64,000 nt of DNA from contig CM034392.1 in NCBI GenBank assembly GCA_019925095.2, positions 25,672,387 to 25,736,386 on the forward strand, in the 5' to 3' direction. Shown piece by piece: positions 1 to 9,028 of this stretch. Each line of letters begins with the position of its first letter. Position 1 is the first letter of the stretch. This DNA comes from Dendrolimus kikuchii. Taxonomy: Eukaryota; Arthropoda; Insecta; Lepidoptera; Lasiocampidae. Both the position numbers and the translations under genes were made by a program. Under the pieces are notes generated by a model. It did no database searches, had not been told where the DNA came from, and worked only from the letters and a program-made list of their open reading frames with translations.

Positions 1-46
1 TATAGTTTAGTTTATTTATTATAATATTAAATATATATGAATAATC

Positions 47-461
47 GTCCTGACCTACGGGGCCGAGACATGGACACTTACGGCAGGATTGGTCCACAAG
101 TTCCAAGTCGCTCAACGGGCTATGGAGCGAGCTATGTTGGGTGTTTCTCTTATGGATAGAGTTAGAAATGAGGATATCCGTAAGAGAACCAAGGTAACCG
201 ACATAGCTCGCAAAATTAGCAAGTTGAAGTGGCAGTGGGCCGGTCACATCTGCCGTAGGACCGATGGCCGATGGAGCAAACGAGTCCTGGAGTGGAGACC
301 GCGTCTCGGTAAACGTAGTGTCGGACGCCCTCCAGCCCGATGGACCGACAACCTATGCAAGGTCGCCGGCAGGCGCTGGCTGAGGAAATCGGAGGACAGG
401 GATGAGTGGCGCCGTCTTGAGGAGGCCTACGTCCAGCAGTGGACTGCAAATGACTGACGAC
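47..461 (+). mobile_element. RTE-type LINE, 3' (C-terminal ORF2) fragment, copy 1
   Basis: This is the C-terminal tail of an RTE-like LINE polyprotein, the part after the RT that carries the usual W-GH-I-R-R and R-S-V-G-R-P-P-A-R-W blocks. The frame is open from the left edge to the stop near 457, with WAGHICRRTDGRWSKRVLEW and GKRSVGRPPARWTDNLCKVA visible. The octamer GAATAATC occurs at 39-46 and again at 462-469, so the fragment is a 5'-truncated insertion with an 8-bp target-site duplication. A nearly identical copy lies at 52962-53422. It has no catalytic RT or endonuclease part and cannot move itself. The clade label RTE is from memory of the tail motif. Confidence 0.75.
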
Positions 462-469
462 GAATAATC

Positions 470-1040
470 TTTATTGCTGTAAGTAAATTCTTGTAACATT
501 CTTTACCGTGTAATATAGATGCATCATCCAAATACTTTTTTATTGTTGTACATTTGAAACCGCTTACGTAATTTCCACAGTAATTAAAGTATTCATTTTA
601 TTTATTCAGTGAGCGTTGCTGCGGCGTTTGCGTGCGCAGGCGCCGATTGACACGACTCAGCGAGATTGAGCCACGGGAATCAATCCATCTCGCTTATTTA
701 ATCGCGCGATAGAGTTAAGAAACGTAGAGAATTCTCAAAACATATCAATATTTTTAGCAGATTAGTCAGTTTTATTTTTCCAGTGAATACAAAGGTAAAG
801 AACTAGCTAGGCAATGAAATTACTTTGGTTTTTATTGAACAACGAAGATAACTCAATGACAAATAAAACTGATATAAATGATAGAGAGAATAAAATATTA
901 TTATGTTTTTTTATATATGTTTGTTTATACTATTTTGGTGTACTAATCTAAAATAACTTACATTTGAAATACAAATAATATGTTAAATATTTTAAAAATA
1001 ACACTAATGTCAATTTATAAGTTAAGAAAGCTAATATTCC
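470..1040. other. No gene seen, AT-rich, unclassified
   Basis: I see no coding pattern here. A GC-rich island at 600-690, followed by a TTATTTAATCGCGCG-like stretch, could be part of an old LTR or promoter, but no second copy in the window supports that. Confidence 0.4.
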
Positions 1041-1044
1041 CTAA

Positions 1045-1195
1045 ATTATATTGTACCTATAATTCCTACACTGAAAGTAGAATACTGAGCTTACATAGAA
1101 TGCCGTCTTCCATGGATAAAGTACTCAGAAGCAGCCTACGTTACTTCGTTAGATCCTCATACTGATATGTTGTCCGAGAAAAACACCAGCTCTTT
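1045..1195 (-). repeat. LINE family B relic, degenerate
   Basis: Diverged copy of family B, best seen at 30477-30865. Shared blocks include AGTAGAATACTGAGC and CATACTGAT-TGTTG in the same order. It is too mutated to keep the reading frame seen in the 30.6-kb copy. Confidence 0.5.
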
Positions 1196-1287
1196 GACCA
1201 CTAGAAGTGTTGATATTAAATAATTTATTTTGAAATTTATATTTTGAGTAGAATTTCATTATTTATAATAAAAATATTAATATAAAT

Positions 1288-1540
1288 CTAATGGCTAGCG
1301 CACGCGTCCCAAGCTCAAAGGGCGCGGGTTCGATCCTGGCCGGAACGCATGTACCACTTAGGCAGTTTTCTGACCTAATGTGCATATTGTTAAAATTACC
1401 ACGTACTAATAACGGTGAAGGAAATCATCGTGATGCAACCTGCACATCGAGATAACCGATGTGTCAAACCTGCCAAGCCGCCTTGGACAAGCGTGGTGGG
1501 TATACTGTCCGTTCCCCTATGAGGAGGAGGCCCGCTGCTA
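1288..1540 (+). mobile_element. tRNA-derived SINE
   Basis: The head has a pol III A-box-like TGGCTAGCGCA at 1292-1302 and a B-box GGTTCGATCC at 1327-1336. The body carries blocks typical of a lepidopteran SINE, such as CACATCGAGATAACCG and GTGGTGGGTATACTGTCCG. The tail runs into AT-rich DNA. Related copies are at 20145, 20360 and 32355. It is not a functional tRNA gene: no cloverleaf closes and the body is SINE-like. Confidence 0.75.
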
Positions 1541-2085
1541 TTATATTATACTATTATAATATAAATTTAAACTTAGCATAAATCCCATATTAGCCGTATT
1601 TAAGTATAATATGACAATTGGAATTTCTATCTTAGACTATTACATTCTTTTACTCTCCAAAGTCAGATCAGTTCAATTAATGCCTAACATCAATCCATTT
1701 TTTTAATTTAATTATAATTTTTGTGCATTGATTGGTTTGCTGGGCATTTGTTGATGTATTGTGCTTATTTTATTTTTATTTATTTATTATTAATATTTTT
1801 AATCCAGCCTCCATCGATAAAAGTACTGCAGTTATAATAAAAATATATTTGTCCGCCTCTATATTGTTCTTAACTCTCCATATCTGAACACGGTGTTAAG
1901 CGTTGATAGATTCATTCTCCCGATGACGAATTGTTCGGAGATCTCTCGCGGACTGAACGTAAACATTGGAACAACTGTGCCGGGCTTAGATGCACCATGA
2001 TTCAGATTTTCAGTGGGATAATTCTATTACTTGTAAGGTGTAATAAATAGTAAATAAAATAAAAAGCCTTTTTGTTTTCATTTGT
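1541..2085. other. No gene seen
   Basis: AT-rich sequence with no supported ORF. A moderately GC-rich patch at 1890-2000 may be an old LINE remnant, but I could not place it. Confidence 0.4.
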
Positions 2086-2330
2086 CAGGTGGTAGGGCAT
2101 TTGTCCGACTGGATGGCTACCACCCCTGGTCAAAAGTATGTCGCCATAACAACCTTGAGTTGTCTTCCGGCATTAGTGACCAGGTTCCAGTATCCCTTAA
2201 GAGAGCAGCAGCGCATTTGTAGCACCTTTGGTGTTGCAAATGTCCATAGGCGATGGTAACCGCTTTCCATCAAGTAGGCCGTCTGCCTGTCTTCTGAACT
2301 CCTGCAATAAAAAAAATAAAAATAAAAAAA
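2086..2330 (+). repeat. Family A short repeat, 5'-truncated class
   Basis: Starts at CAGGTGGTAGGG and ends in CTCCTGCAATAAAAAAAA. Several other copies start at the same point (see 49378 and 63856), whereas full copies begin about 75 bases earlier at ATCCGTGCAGGAAC. Confidence 0.85.
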
Positions 2331-2407
2331 TTGGTCCATAATGGATATGTCATACAATAATTTTGAAATGACATTTTTTTTAAATTGTCAATTTATTATT
2401 ATTATTC

Positions 2408-2538
2408 TATTTTTGGACCGGGTTAAGGCCTCCTCCAGTTGCGCCCAGTGCTCTCTGTTCGCCGCTACTGCGAGCCGCCTTGGGCCTGCGACGGCATGGA
2501 TGTCGTCGTCCCAACACTTGAGCGGGCGCCCCACACTA
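2408..2538 (-). pseudogene. RTE-type LINE C-terminal fragment
   Basis: On the minus strand one frame reads RSVGRPLKCWDDDIHAVAGP and then REHWAQLEEALTRSK. This matches the layout of the RTE-like tail at 47-461 (R-S-V-G-R-P, W-D-D, V-A-G, E-A). It is a different subfamily from copy 1. The piece adjoins a family D fragment on its right. Confidence 0.6.
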
Positions 2539-2539
2539 C

Positions 2540-2662
2540 GTGAATGTGAAAGAAGCAAGTGAAGTGTGTAAGAATAAGCCTAAATGGCGCTCTGTTGTTC
2601 GTGCCTACCCCGCAAGGGAACTGGCGTGAAGTTATGTATGTATGTATGTATGTATCCTTCAC
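2540..2662 (+). mobile_element. Family D LINE tail (short copy)
   Basis: Last 115 or so bases of family D: GTGAATGTGAAAGAAGCAAG through AACTGGCGTGAAGTTATG, then TATG repeats. It lies between two minus-strand RTE fragments and probably inserted into or beside them. Confidence 0.75.
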
Positions 2663-2663
2663 A

Positions 2664-3148
2664 CAATCCATCCATCTTTTTTTTGATCTACCTTTAAATT
2701 TGTACCCATCCATCTTGTAGTATAACATTCTTTTTGTCACGTGACTTTCATCCCTCCTCATTATATGCCCATACCAACTTAATCTTCTTCCTCTCAATTT
2801 TTCTGTCACAGGTGCAACTTTCAAAGATCCCCTTATGTACTCATTTCTCACCTTATCCATTCTTGTAACACCACACATCCATCTCAACATTCTCATCTCA
2901 GCTGAGTGGAGACGTTTGTAGTTTATCACTTTAGTGGCCCAACATTCCGACCCGTATAGCATGACTGGTCGTATGATAGATTTATATATTTGACCTTTTA
3001 GTTTCAGTGGCATTAGTTTGTCGCACGTCACACTGGTTACCTGTCTCCACTTCAGCCATGCTACATTTATTCTTCTCCTTACATCCCTCTCTATATCACA
3101 ATTATTCTGCAGTAGTGAACCAAGGTATTTGGACCAGTAGTGAACCAA
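2664..3148 (-). pseudogene. RTE-type LINE ORF2 C-terminal fragment (about 160 aa)
   Basis: The minus frame from 3148 carries the post-RT region of a non-LTR retrotransposon. It includes KYLGSLLQNNCDIERDV, RPVMLYGSECWATK, EMRMLRWMCGVTRMDKVRNE and RLSWYGHIMRRDESHVTKRM, and ends at KRWMDCVKD. This order (L-G, Y-G-S-E-C-W, M-R-W, W-Y-G-H) is usual for RTE/BovB-like elements. There is no catalytic YxDD box, so this is a 5'-truncated piece. The reading frame then runs into unrelated sequence on the left, where family D begins. It is a distinct family from the 47-461 fragment. Confidence 0.7.
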
Positions 3149-3199
3149 TAGTAGATATGATTTATCTTTATATATATAATTCTTCTGTACTGTGTGTTG

Positions 3200-3390
3200 T
3201 GTGTTGACAGTGAACTCCTCCTAAACGGCTAGACCGATTTGAATGAATTTTTTTGCGTGTGTATTCAAGTGGATTCGAGGATAGCTTAGATTCACAATTG
3301 GACCCGGTAGGTAGCGCTGCAATCGGGTTCTAAATATTATTTCTTCAGGGCAGAACAACGTCTGCCGGGACAGCTAGTTCTTTATACATT
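3200..3390 (+). repeat. RTE-type LINE 3' tail relic
   Basis: Contains TAAACGGCTAGACCGATTTG, GGTAGGTAGCGCTGCAATCG and CCGGGACAGCTAGT, a common non-coding LINE tail. The reverse complement of the same family is at 27876-28090. Confidence 0.55.
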
Positions 3391-3705
3391 TCTATATGAG
3401 GCTAAACAGGGTTTATATTGTAACTTTTTAAGTTTTCTACGTCAACAAAAGTGGATGGATGGATGTGCGTAGCGCCGCTTCTTCTCCTTTAACAGTAACT
3501 AAAAATATTTTGAACGCGATGGTAAACTCATTACTTTCAATTACTAATCTATAAGATTCCAAATAGAAATAATTACATTTATTTTATTCATCGAACCTAT
3601 GATTTTAACCTAAATTAAAACTCTTATTTATACACTATAATTATAAATAACCGTTTTTTTAGTTAATTAATTTGATAGTTTGTCTATATTAAAGTTCGAA
3701 ACGGT
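3391..3705. other. No gene seen
   Basis: AT-rich flank of the PLE pair. A GCCGCTTCTTCTCCTTTAAC block at 3472-3491 matches the family C tail seen near 21.6 kb in reverse orientation. Confidence 0.4.
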
Positions 3706-4884
3706 TCAACAGATTTCAGTTAAAATTTCTTGAGGTCTGGCAGGTGGTTTTTGCTGGGTTTGGGTCTTAATAGTTTTGATAATTGGATCCCAAACAGGTG
3801 GTACTTGCCAACCATCTTCTCTATTGAAATTTGGGTGTTTTTTGATTTCAATAGCCTCACGCATCATTCTAGGTATGAAACGATTCTCTTTCGCGAGGAT
3901 TTGTGGGTTATCGAATCTGATGTAGTGGTTGGGTTTATCCAGCGTGTGTTCACTGATCGCAGACTTCGTAGACCTTGTGTGTTTCATGTCAGCAATGTGT
4001 TCTTTTACTCGTGTTTTTATGCTCCTCTTTGTTTGCCCAATGTATGACAATCCACACTCACAATCAAGCTTGTAAACCCCTGCATCCTGGAGTGGGATAT
4101 TGCATTTCACAGGTCTCAGAAATTGGGTAATCTTTTTCTGCGGCTTGAAATATGTTTTGATTGAAGCTCGCCTGAGGATGTGACCAATTCTGTCTGTGAC
4201 CCCCTTGATGTAGGGTAGGGTAGCAGGGCACCGCTCAACTGAAGGTGGTTTGGGGCCTTTGTGACGTTGGTGTGGAGTCTTCAGCTGATTGCGTTGTAGA
4301 ACTCGCTTGACATGCTGAAGCTCTCCAGCTATGTGGTTCTCGTCACAAATTTTCCGTGCTCTCTGAAACAAAGATTTGCCCACGGTAGCTAACTGACTAG
4401 GATGGTGGTGAGACGAACCATTAAGGTATTTATCTGTATGGGTAGGTTTCCTATACACCGTATGACCAAGAGTATTGTCAGGGTTCCTTAGGATGAGCAC
4501 ATCCAGAAAAGCTAATTTATTATTTGCCTCTAGTTCCATAGTAAATTTAATATTACTGCTAATGGAATTGAGATGATCTAGAAATGCAGAGACTTTATCG
4601 TTTGGGAGGACGGCAAAAGTATCGTCTACGTACCTTTTATACATCTTCGGCTTAGCCGGAGCGGTATCCAGTGCCTTCTGCTCGAAGTCTTCCATAAAAA
4701 TGTCAGCTACGACAGGAGACACCGGTGAGCCCATGGCTACACCGTTGATTTGGTCGTAGAAGCCGTAGTCCCACACGAAATAGCCAGATGTGAGGCAATG
4801 TTTTAGTAGATCTGCATATTCCTCAGGCATGTTATTATCTATTGCGCAAGGGGATGTTGTTTTTGTGAATTTTAGGTAACCCAT
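3706..4884 (-). CDS. PLE polyprotein fragment: RT C-terminal half plus GIY-YIG endonuclease (392 aa)
   Basis: Longest open piece of the minus PLE. The first residues after the internal Met (MGYLKFTKTTSPCAI) are out-of-frame readthrough of the deletion junction; homology to PLE starts at NNMPEEYADLLKHC. Next come AMGSPVSPVVADIFMEDFE, the RT active-site box KRYVDDTFAVL and LEANNKLAFLDVLILRNPD. The GIY-YIG domain follows (GVYKLDCEC, SYIGQTKRSIKTRVKEH). The protein ends at PARPQEILTEIC, where similarity to other PLE ends is already lost. It cannot form a working RT because the upstream palm motif is deleted. The start codon is artificial. Confidence 0.8.
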   Translation of the reverse strand: MGYLKFTKTTSPCAIDNNMPEEYADLLKHCLTSGYFVWDYGFYDQINGVAMGSPVSPVVADIFMEDFEQKALDTAPAKPKMYKRYVDDTFAVLPNDKVSAFLDHLNSISSNIKFTMELEANNKLAFLDVLILRNPDNTLGHTVYRKPTHTDKYLNGSSHHHPSQLATVGKSLFQRARKICDENHIAGELQHVKRVLQRNQLKTPHQRHKGPKPPSVERCPATLPYIKGVTDRIGHILRRASIKTYFKPQKKITQFLRPVKCNIPLQDAGVYKLDCECGLSYIGQTKRSIKTRVKEHIADMKHTRSTKSAISEHTLDKPNHYIRFDNPQILAKENRFIPRMMREAIEIKKHPNFNREDGWQVPPVWDPIIKTIKTQTQQKPPARPQEILTEIC

Positions 4885-5872
4885 ACAGTTTAGGCGCTTT
4901 GGCGCAAGATGGTGTGAGTGCGGATACGTCTAAGCTTAATTTTTCGGAGTGTTTTTTCATAACCGCGATTGTTTGTTTGGTTACTTTATCCGTGGGGTCA
5001 GTTTTGACCTTTTTATAAGTGCTTTCGTCCGATAAAAGATCTTGTATTTTACTATTGTAATCAGACGTATCCATGACGACAGTCGCGTTACCTTTATCTG
5101 CACGGAGCACGGTTATTTCTGGTTTATTGCGAATGTTTTTTAAGGCAATATATTCAGCACGAGTGAGATTCGGTTTGGGTAGACGACTACGGCGTAAAAC
5201 CGATGAGATATCTTGTCGTATAGCTTCCGCATCCTCTTTCTGCATGCTGTTCCTTACCAGACATTCCTCTACGTTGCAGATTATGTTTTCAAAAGGTATT
5301 TTTCGCGGGGTTATTGCGTAATTAAGGCCTTTTTCTAATACCGAAACGGTGTTTTTATCGAATGTTTGTTTTGACAGGTTAACCACCGACAGTGACATAT
5401 GATTAGTGGTCGCGTTTCCGTGCACATCAACAATTGCTTCACAATGGAGCTCAGGTATATTTTTTTGCGCGTTCCTTGTACCAAGATGTTTGTTTTGGTT
5501 TGTTAGCATTTGGTTGTATTTTGAAATTTGGCGGTTTTTTAGTTGTTCATATTTGACCTTTGCTCTCTTGTTAACAATATCAATGTAGTTTTGGAAATCT
5601 TCTGTCGTATTACCTGTATTTCATTGTTTTGCGTCTCGATAGCTCTATCTACGTGGTTCAAATTTAAACGGTGTTGGCGGATAAGGCATCTTAATAACTT
5701 TAAACTAGCCTGGCGTAGAATGCTGGCGCTTCCCGATATATCTTTTTTAGATGTTAATTTTACACATACCGGTATAATATTATTATCGCGACACCTTTTT
5801 AAGAAATTTAACGATGTCACTAAACGCGCATGTTTTGTTTTTAGGCACTCACACCGCCGAATTTTATTTGCG
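3706..5872 (-). mobile_element. Penelope-like element (PLE), minus copy: N-terminus, RT and GIY-YIG endonuclease, damaged
   Basis: Penelope-like retroelements encode one protein with an RT joined to a C-terminal GIY-YIG endonuclease. This copy reads right to left in three open pieces. 5949-5539 is the N-terminal region, with a one-base frame change near 5610. 5509-4835 is the region up to GLPKIHKNN. 4884-3706 is the rest of the RT, including the catalytic RYVDDTF box, then GVYKLDCECGLSYIGQTKRS (GIY-YIG). Between the last two pieces the copy has lost about 240 bases of the RT palm, including the FDVQSLFTSLP motif, with about 10 bases of filler (4844-4853); the frame shifts there. Similarity to the plus copy ends near 3732. 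The copy therefore keeps the catalytic box and the endonuclease, but the palm is broken. Confidence 0.9.
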
Positions 5873-7857
5873 AATGCTAACAAACCAAAACAAACATCTT
5901 GGTACAAGGAACGCGCAAAAAAATATACCTGAGCTCCATTGTGAAGCAATTGTTGATGTGCACGGAAACGCGACCACTAATCATATGTCACTGTCGGTGG
6001 TTAACCTGTCAAAACAAACATTCGATAAAAACACCGTTTCGGTATTAGAAAAAGGCCTTAATTACGCAATAACCCCGCGAAAAATACCTTTTGAAAACAT
6101 AATCTGCAACGTAGAGGAATGTCTGGTAAGGAACAGCATGCAGAAAGAGGATGCGGAAGCTATACGACAAGATATCTCATCGGTTTTACGCCGTAGTCGT
6201 CTACCCAAACCGAATCTCACTCGTGCTGAATATATTGCCTTAAAAAACATTCGCAATAAACCAGAAATAACCGTGCTCCGTGCAGATAAAGGTAACGCGA
6301 CTGTCGTCATGGATACGTCTGATTACAATAGTAAAATACAAGATCTTTTATCGGACGAAAGCACTTATAAAAAGGTCAAAACTGACCCCACGGATAAAGT
6401 AACCAAACAAACAATCGCGGTTATGAAAAAACACTCCGAAAAATTAAGCTTAGACGTATCCGCACTCACACCATCTTGCGCCAAAGCGCCTAAACTGTAT
6501 GGGTTACCTAAAATTCACAAAAACAACATCGCGTTCCGCCCTATAGTTAGCCAGCTTGACTCACCAACATACAGACTGGCACAACATCTCGCGAAGACAC
6601 TCAACAATCTCCGCGGCAACACACCCTACCATGTCAAGGATTCCTTCGACTTCATCAGCGCAATTGAAAATTTGACATTGGCTGAGGATGAAGTACTAGT
6701 CAGTTTTGATGTCCAGTCCTTATTTACCAGTTTACCAGTGGAAGACTGCATTGAGATTGTCAAAAGGAAGCTAATAGATAATAACATGCCTGAGGAATAT
6801 GCAGATCTACTAAAACATTGCCTCACATCTGGCTATTTCGTGTGGGACTACGGCTTCTACGACCAAATCAACGGTGTAGCCATGGGCTCACCGGTGTCTC
6901 CTGTCGTAGCTGACATTTTTATGGAAGACTTCGAGCAGAAGGCACTGGATACCGCTCCGGCTAAGCCGAAGATGTGTAAAAGGTACGATAAAGTCTCTGC
7001 ATTTCTAGATCATCTCAATTCCATTAGCAGTAATATTAAATTTACTATGGAACTAGAGGCAAATAATAAATTAGCTTTTCTGGATGTGCTCATCCTAAGG
7101 AACCCTGACAATACTCTTGGTCATACGGTGTATAGGAAACCTACCCATACAGATAAATACCTTAATGGTTCGTCTCACCACCATCCTAGTCAGTTAGCTA
7201 CCGTGGGCAAATCTTTGTTTCAGAGAGCACGGAAAATTTGTGACGAGAACCACATAGCTGGAGAGCTTCAGCATGTCAAGCGAGTTCTACAACGCAATCA
7301 GCTGAAGACTCCACACCAACGTCACAAAGGCCCCAAACCACCTTCAGTTGAGCGGTGCCCTGCTACCCTACCCTACATCAAGGGGGTCACAGACAGAATT
7401 GGTCACATCCTCAGGCGAGCTTCAATCAAAACATATTTCAAGCCGCAGAAAAAGATTACCCAATTTCTGAGACCTGTGAAATGCAATATCCCACTCCAGG
7501 ATGCAGGGGTTTACAAGCTTGATTGTGAGTGTGGATTGTCATACATTGGGCAAACAAAGAGGAGCATAAAAACACGAGTAAAAGAACACATTGCTGACAT
7601 GAAACACACAAGGTCTACGAAGTCTGCGATCAGTGAACACACGCTGGATAAACCCAACCACTACATCAGATTCGATAACCCACAAATCCTCGCGAAAGAG
7701 AATCGTTTCATACCTAGAATGATGCGTGAGGCTATTGAAATCAAAAAACACCCAAATTTCAATAGAGAAGATGGTTGGCAAGTACCACCTGTTTGGGATC
7801 CAATTATCAAAACTATTAAGACCCAAACCCAGCAAAAACCACCTGCCAGACCTCAAG
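3732..7857. repeat. Inverted repeat formed by two head-to-head PLE copies
   Basis: The left arm, about 3732-5510, reads on the minus strand and the right arm, about 5873-7857, on the plus strand. Outside two deletions the translations are virtually the same: one clear change is Tyr to Cys beside the active-site box. The 362-base spacer (5511-5872) holds the N-terminal part of the minus copy only, so the plus copy is 5'-truncated at AATGCTAACAAACC. Transcripts across this locus could fold into a long hairpin. Confidence 0.9.
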
Positions 7858-7937
7858 ACACTGTGAGCTCTTTCTGCGTACAACGGAACACAAACCAACT
7901 TGCGGCCTGTCGTCAAAAATTACTGTTTTACTGTTAA
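5814..7937 (+). CDS. PLE polyprotein, plus copy (707 aa ORF): RT lacking its catalytic residues, plus GIY-YIG endonuclease
   Basis: The ORF is open across almost a whole PLE protein. Residues 1-20 come from antisense of the neighbouring copy; PLE homology starts at MLTNQNKHLG (residue 21). The RT region shows GLPKIHKNNIAFRPIV (about 235-250), FDVQSLFTSLP (298-308) and AMGSPVSPVVADIF (356-369). The GIY-YIG domain starts at GVY (565-567), with GLSYIGQTKR at 574-583, and runs to about residue 660. The RT active-site box is missing: where the minus copy reads RYVDDTFAVLPNDKV, this copy reads RYDKV (residues 390-394), an in-frame loss of 10 residues. Both catalytic Asp residues are gone, so the enzyme should be dead despite the long ORF. 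The endonuclease looks intact. The last 20 or so residues after PPARPQ are from the element's 3' end. Confidence 0.9.
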   Translation: MSLNAHVLFLGTHTAEFYLRMLTNQNKHLGTRNAQKNIPELHCEAIVDVHGNATTNHMSLSVVNLSKQTFDKNTVSVLEKGLNYAITPRKIPFENIICNVEECLVRNSMQKEDAEAIRQDISSVLRRSRLPKPNLTRAEYIALKNIRNKPEITVLRADKGNATVVMDTSDYNSKIQDLLSDESTYKKVKTDPTDKVTKQTIAVMKKHSEKLSLDVSALTPSCAKAPKLYGLPKIHKNNIAFRPIVSQLDSPTYRLAQHLAKTLNNLRGNTPYHVKDSFDFISAIENLTLAEDEVLVSFDVQSLFTSLPVEDCIEIVKRKLIDNNMPEEYADLLKHCLTSGYFVWDYGFYDQINGVAMGSPVSPVVADIFMEDFEQKALDTAPAKPKMCKRYDKVSAFLDHLNSISSNIKFTMELEANNKLAFLDVLILRNPDNTLGHTVYRKPTHTDKYLNGSSHHHPSQLATVGKSLFQRARKICDENHIAGELQHVKRVLQRNQLKTPHQRHKGPKPPSVERCPATLPYIKGVTDRIGHILRRASIKTYFKPQKKITQFLRPVKCNIPLQDAGVYKLDCECGLSYIGQTKRSIKTRVKEHIADMKHTRSTKSAISEHTLDKPNHYIRFDNPQILAKENRFIPRMMREAIEIKKHPNFNREDGWQVPPVWDPIIKTIKTQTQQKPPARPQDTVSSFCVQRNTNQLAACRQKLLFYC

Positions 7938-8136
7938 GCAACGACGGATTTATGGATTTTAACGGCCTGATTCACGGCATTGTTGCTTATACGAGTGTTT
8001 TTTTTAATTTAAATATTTATATTAGCCAAGTACACGGGAAAATACTGCTTCCACAACGATTTTTATGCCGAAAAATTGATCTTTTAATAATAATACCATT
8101 CGATGCATTCAGAGACGGATGGCTAATTATTCTTAA
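7938..8136. other. No gene seen; right flank of PLE
   Basis: AT-rich sequence between the PLE stop and the Helitron end at 8137. It may include the PLE 3' terminal region, but no second copy supports a boundary. Confidence 0.4.
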
Positions 8137-8490
8137 CTAGTGGTCGCCCAGTGGTCGAAATTCGACCATCATTAATTTAAATTATAAGAACATCGTTAAG
8201 ATTCCTTTGTCAAAGACTATACTTCTATAATCACAGATTTCACCAAGGCTACACTGTTAGTTTGACTTTAACAATAAACAAAAGAGTATATGTGCGTGTG
8301 TGTGTCAAATACATGGCAGTTTGTGTAATGTTTTTTTATATATATTGATTTAATGTATTTTATGCATAATTAAAAAAAATATATTAGCATTCCGCACTCC
8401 TTCTCTATATAAACTATAAGTGTGCGAAATTTCATACTCCTCCGTCAGCGCAATTTTCGTAAAAAGAGGTACAAAGTATTTTTACATTTA
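8137..8490 (-). mobile_element. Non-autonomous Helitron, 5' end worn
   Basis: Read on the minus strand, the 3' end is CTAG (8137-8140) next to a host T. Eleven bases upstream is a palindrome TGGTCGAAATTCGACCA, the hairpin expected at a Helitron 3' end. The body matches the copies at 11160 and 29660 (GCACTCCTTCTCTATAT, GTAGCCTTGG in reverse). The 5' TC end seen at 29660 is not recognisable here. Confidence 0.75.
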
Positions 8491-8511
8491 ATTCGTCATT
8501 ATAACATATAC

Positions 8512-8715
8512 TAGTTGCGCCCGCGGTTTCACCCGCATGCTGATGGAACTGATGGAAAATCGTTATATTTTGGATAATTCACACTATATCTTTATAAATT
8601 ATAGCCTAAATGTTACTCTGATAATATGTAAGCTATATTATTGTAAAGTTTCATCAAAATCCATTCAGTAGTTTTTGCGTGAAAGAGTGACAAAAATACA
8701 TACATTCTTACAAAC
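8512..8715 (+). repeat. RTE-type LINE 3' tail relic
   Basis: Starts at ACTAGTTGCGCCCGCGGTTT and contains TTTCATCAAAATCCATTCAG and TTTTTGCGTGAAAGAGTGAC, the common insect LINE tail. A family D copy follows directly. Confidence 0.6.
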
Positions 8716-8721
8716 TTTCAT

Positions 8722-8884
8722 ACATACATACATAACTTCACGCCAGTTCCCTTGCGGGGTAGGCACGAACAACAGAGTGCCATTCAGTCTTATTCTTACA
8801 CACCTCACTTGCTTCTTTGGCATTCATAACTCTTGTCATGCACGCTCGTCTGTTCTTAAGGCTCCTGACATCACAATCTTTCGC
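8722..8884 (-). mobile_element. Family D LINE tail
   Basis: Starts with CATACATACATACATAACTT and reads family D in reverse to about GACATCACAATC. No open frame of the full tail survives. Confidence 0.75.
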
Positions 8885-9028
8885 GTTTATAATATTATTT
8901 TTCTTAGATATATGTCGCAGACTTGGGGAATCTTACGTCCAGCAGTGAACATTGATTAGATGAAGAGGAGGAAGATGAGGCATGCATGTTAGACCTAAAT
9001 AGACTGTGTAAAGGGGTCATACTCTATT

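Noticed and set aside
1291..1345. tRNA gene
   Set aside because: A and B boxes are present but no complete cloverleaf closes; the downstream sequence is a SINE body found elsewhere in the window.
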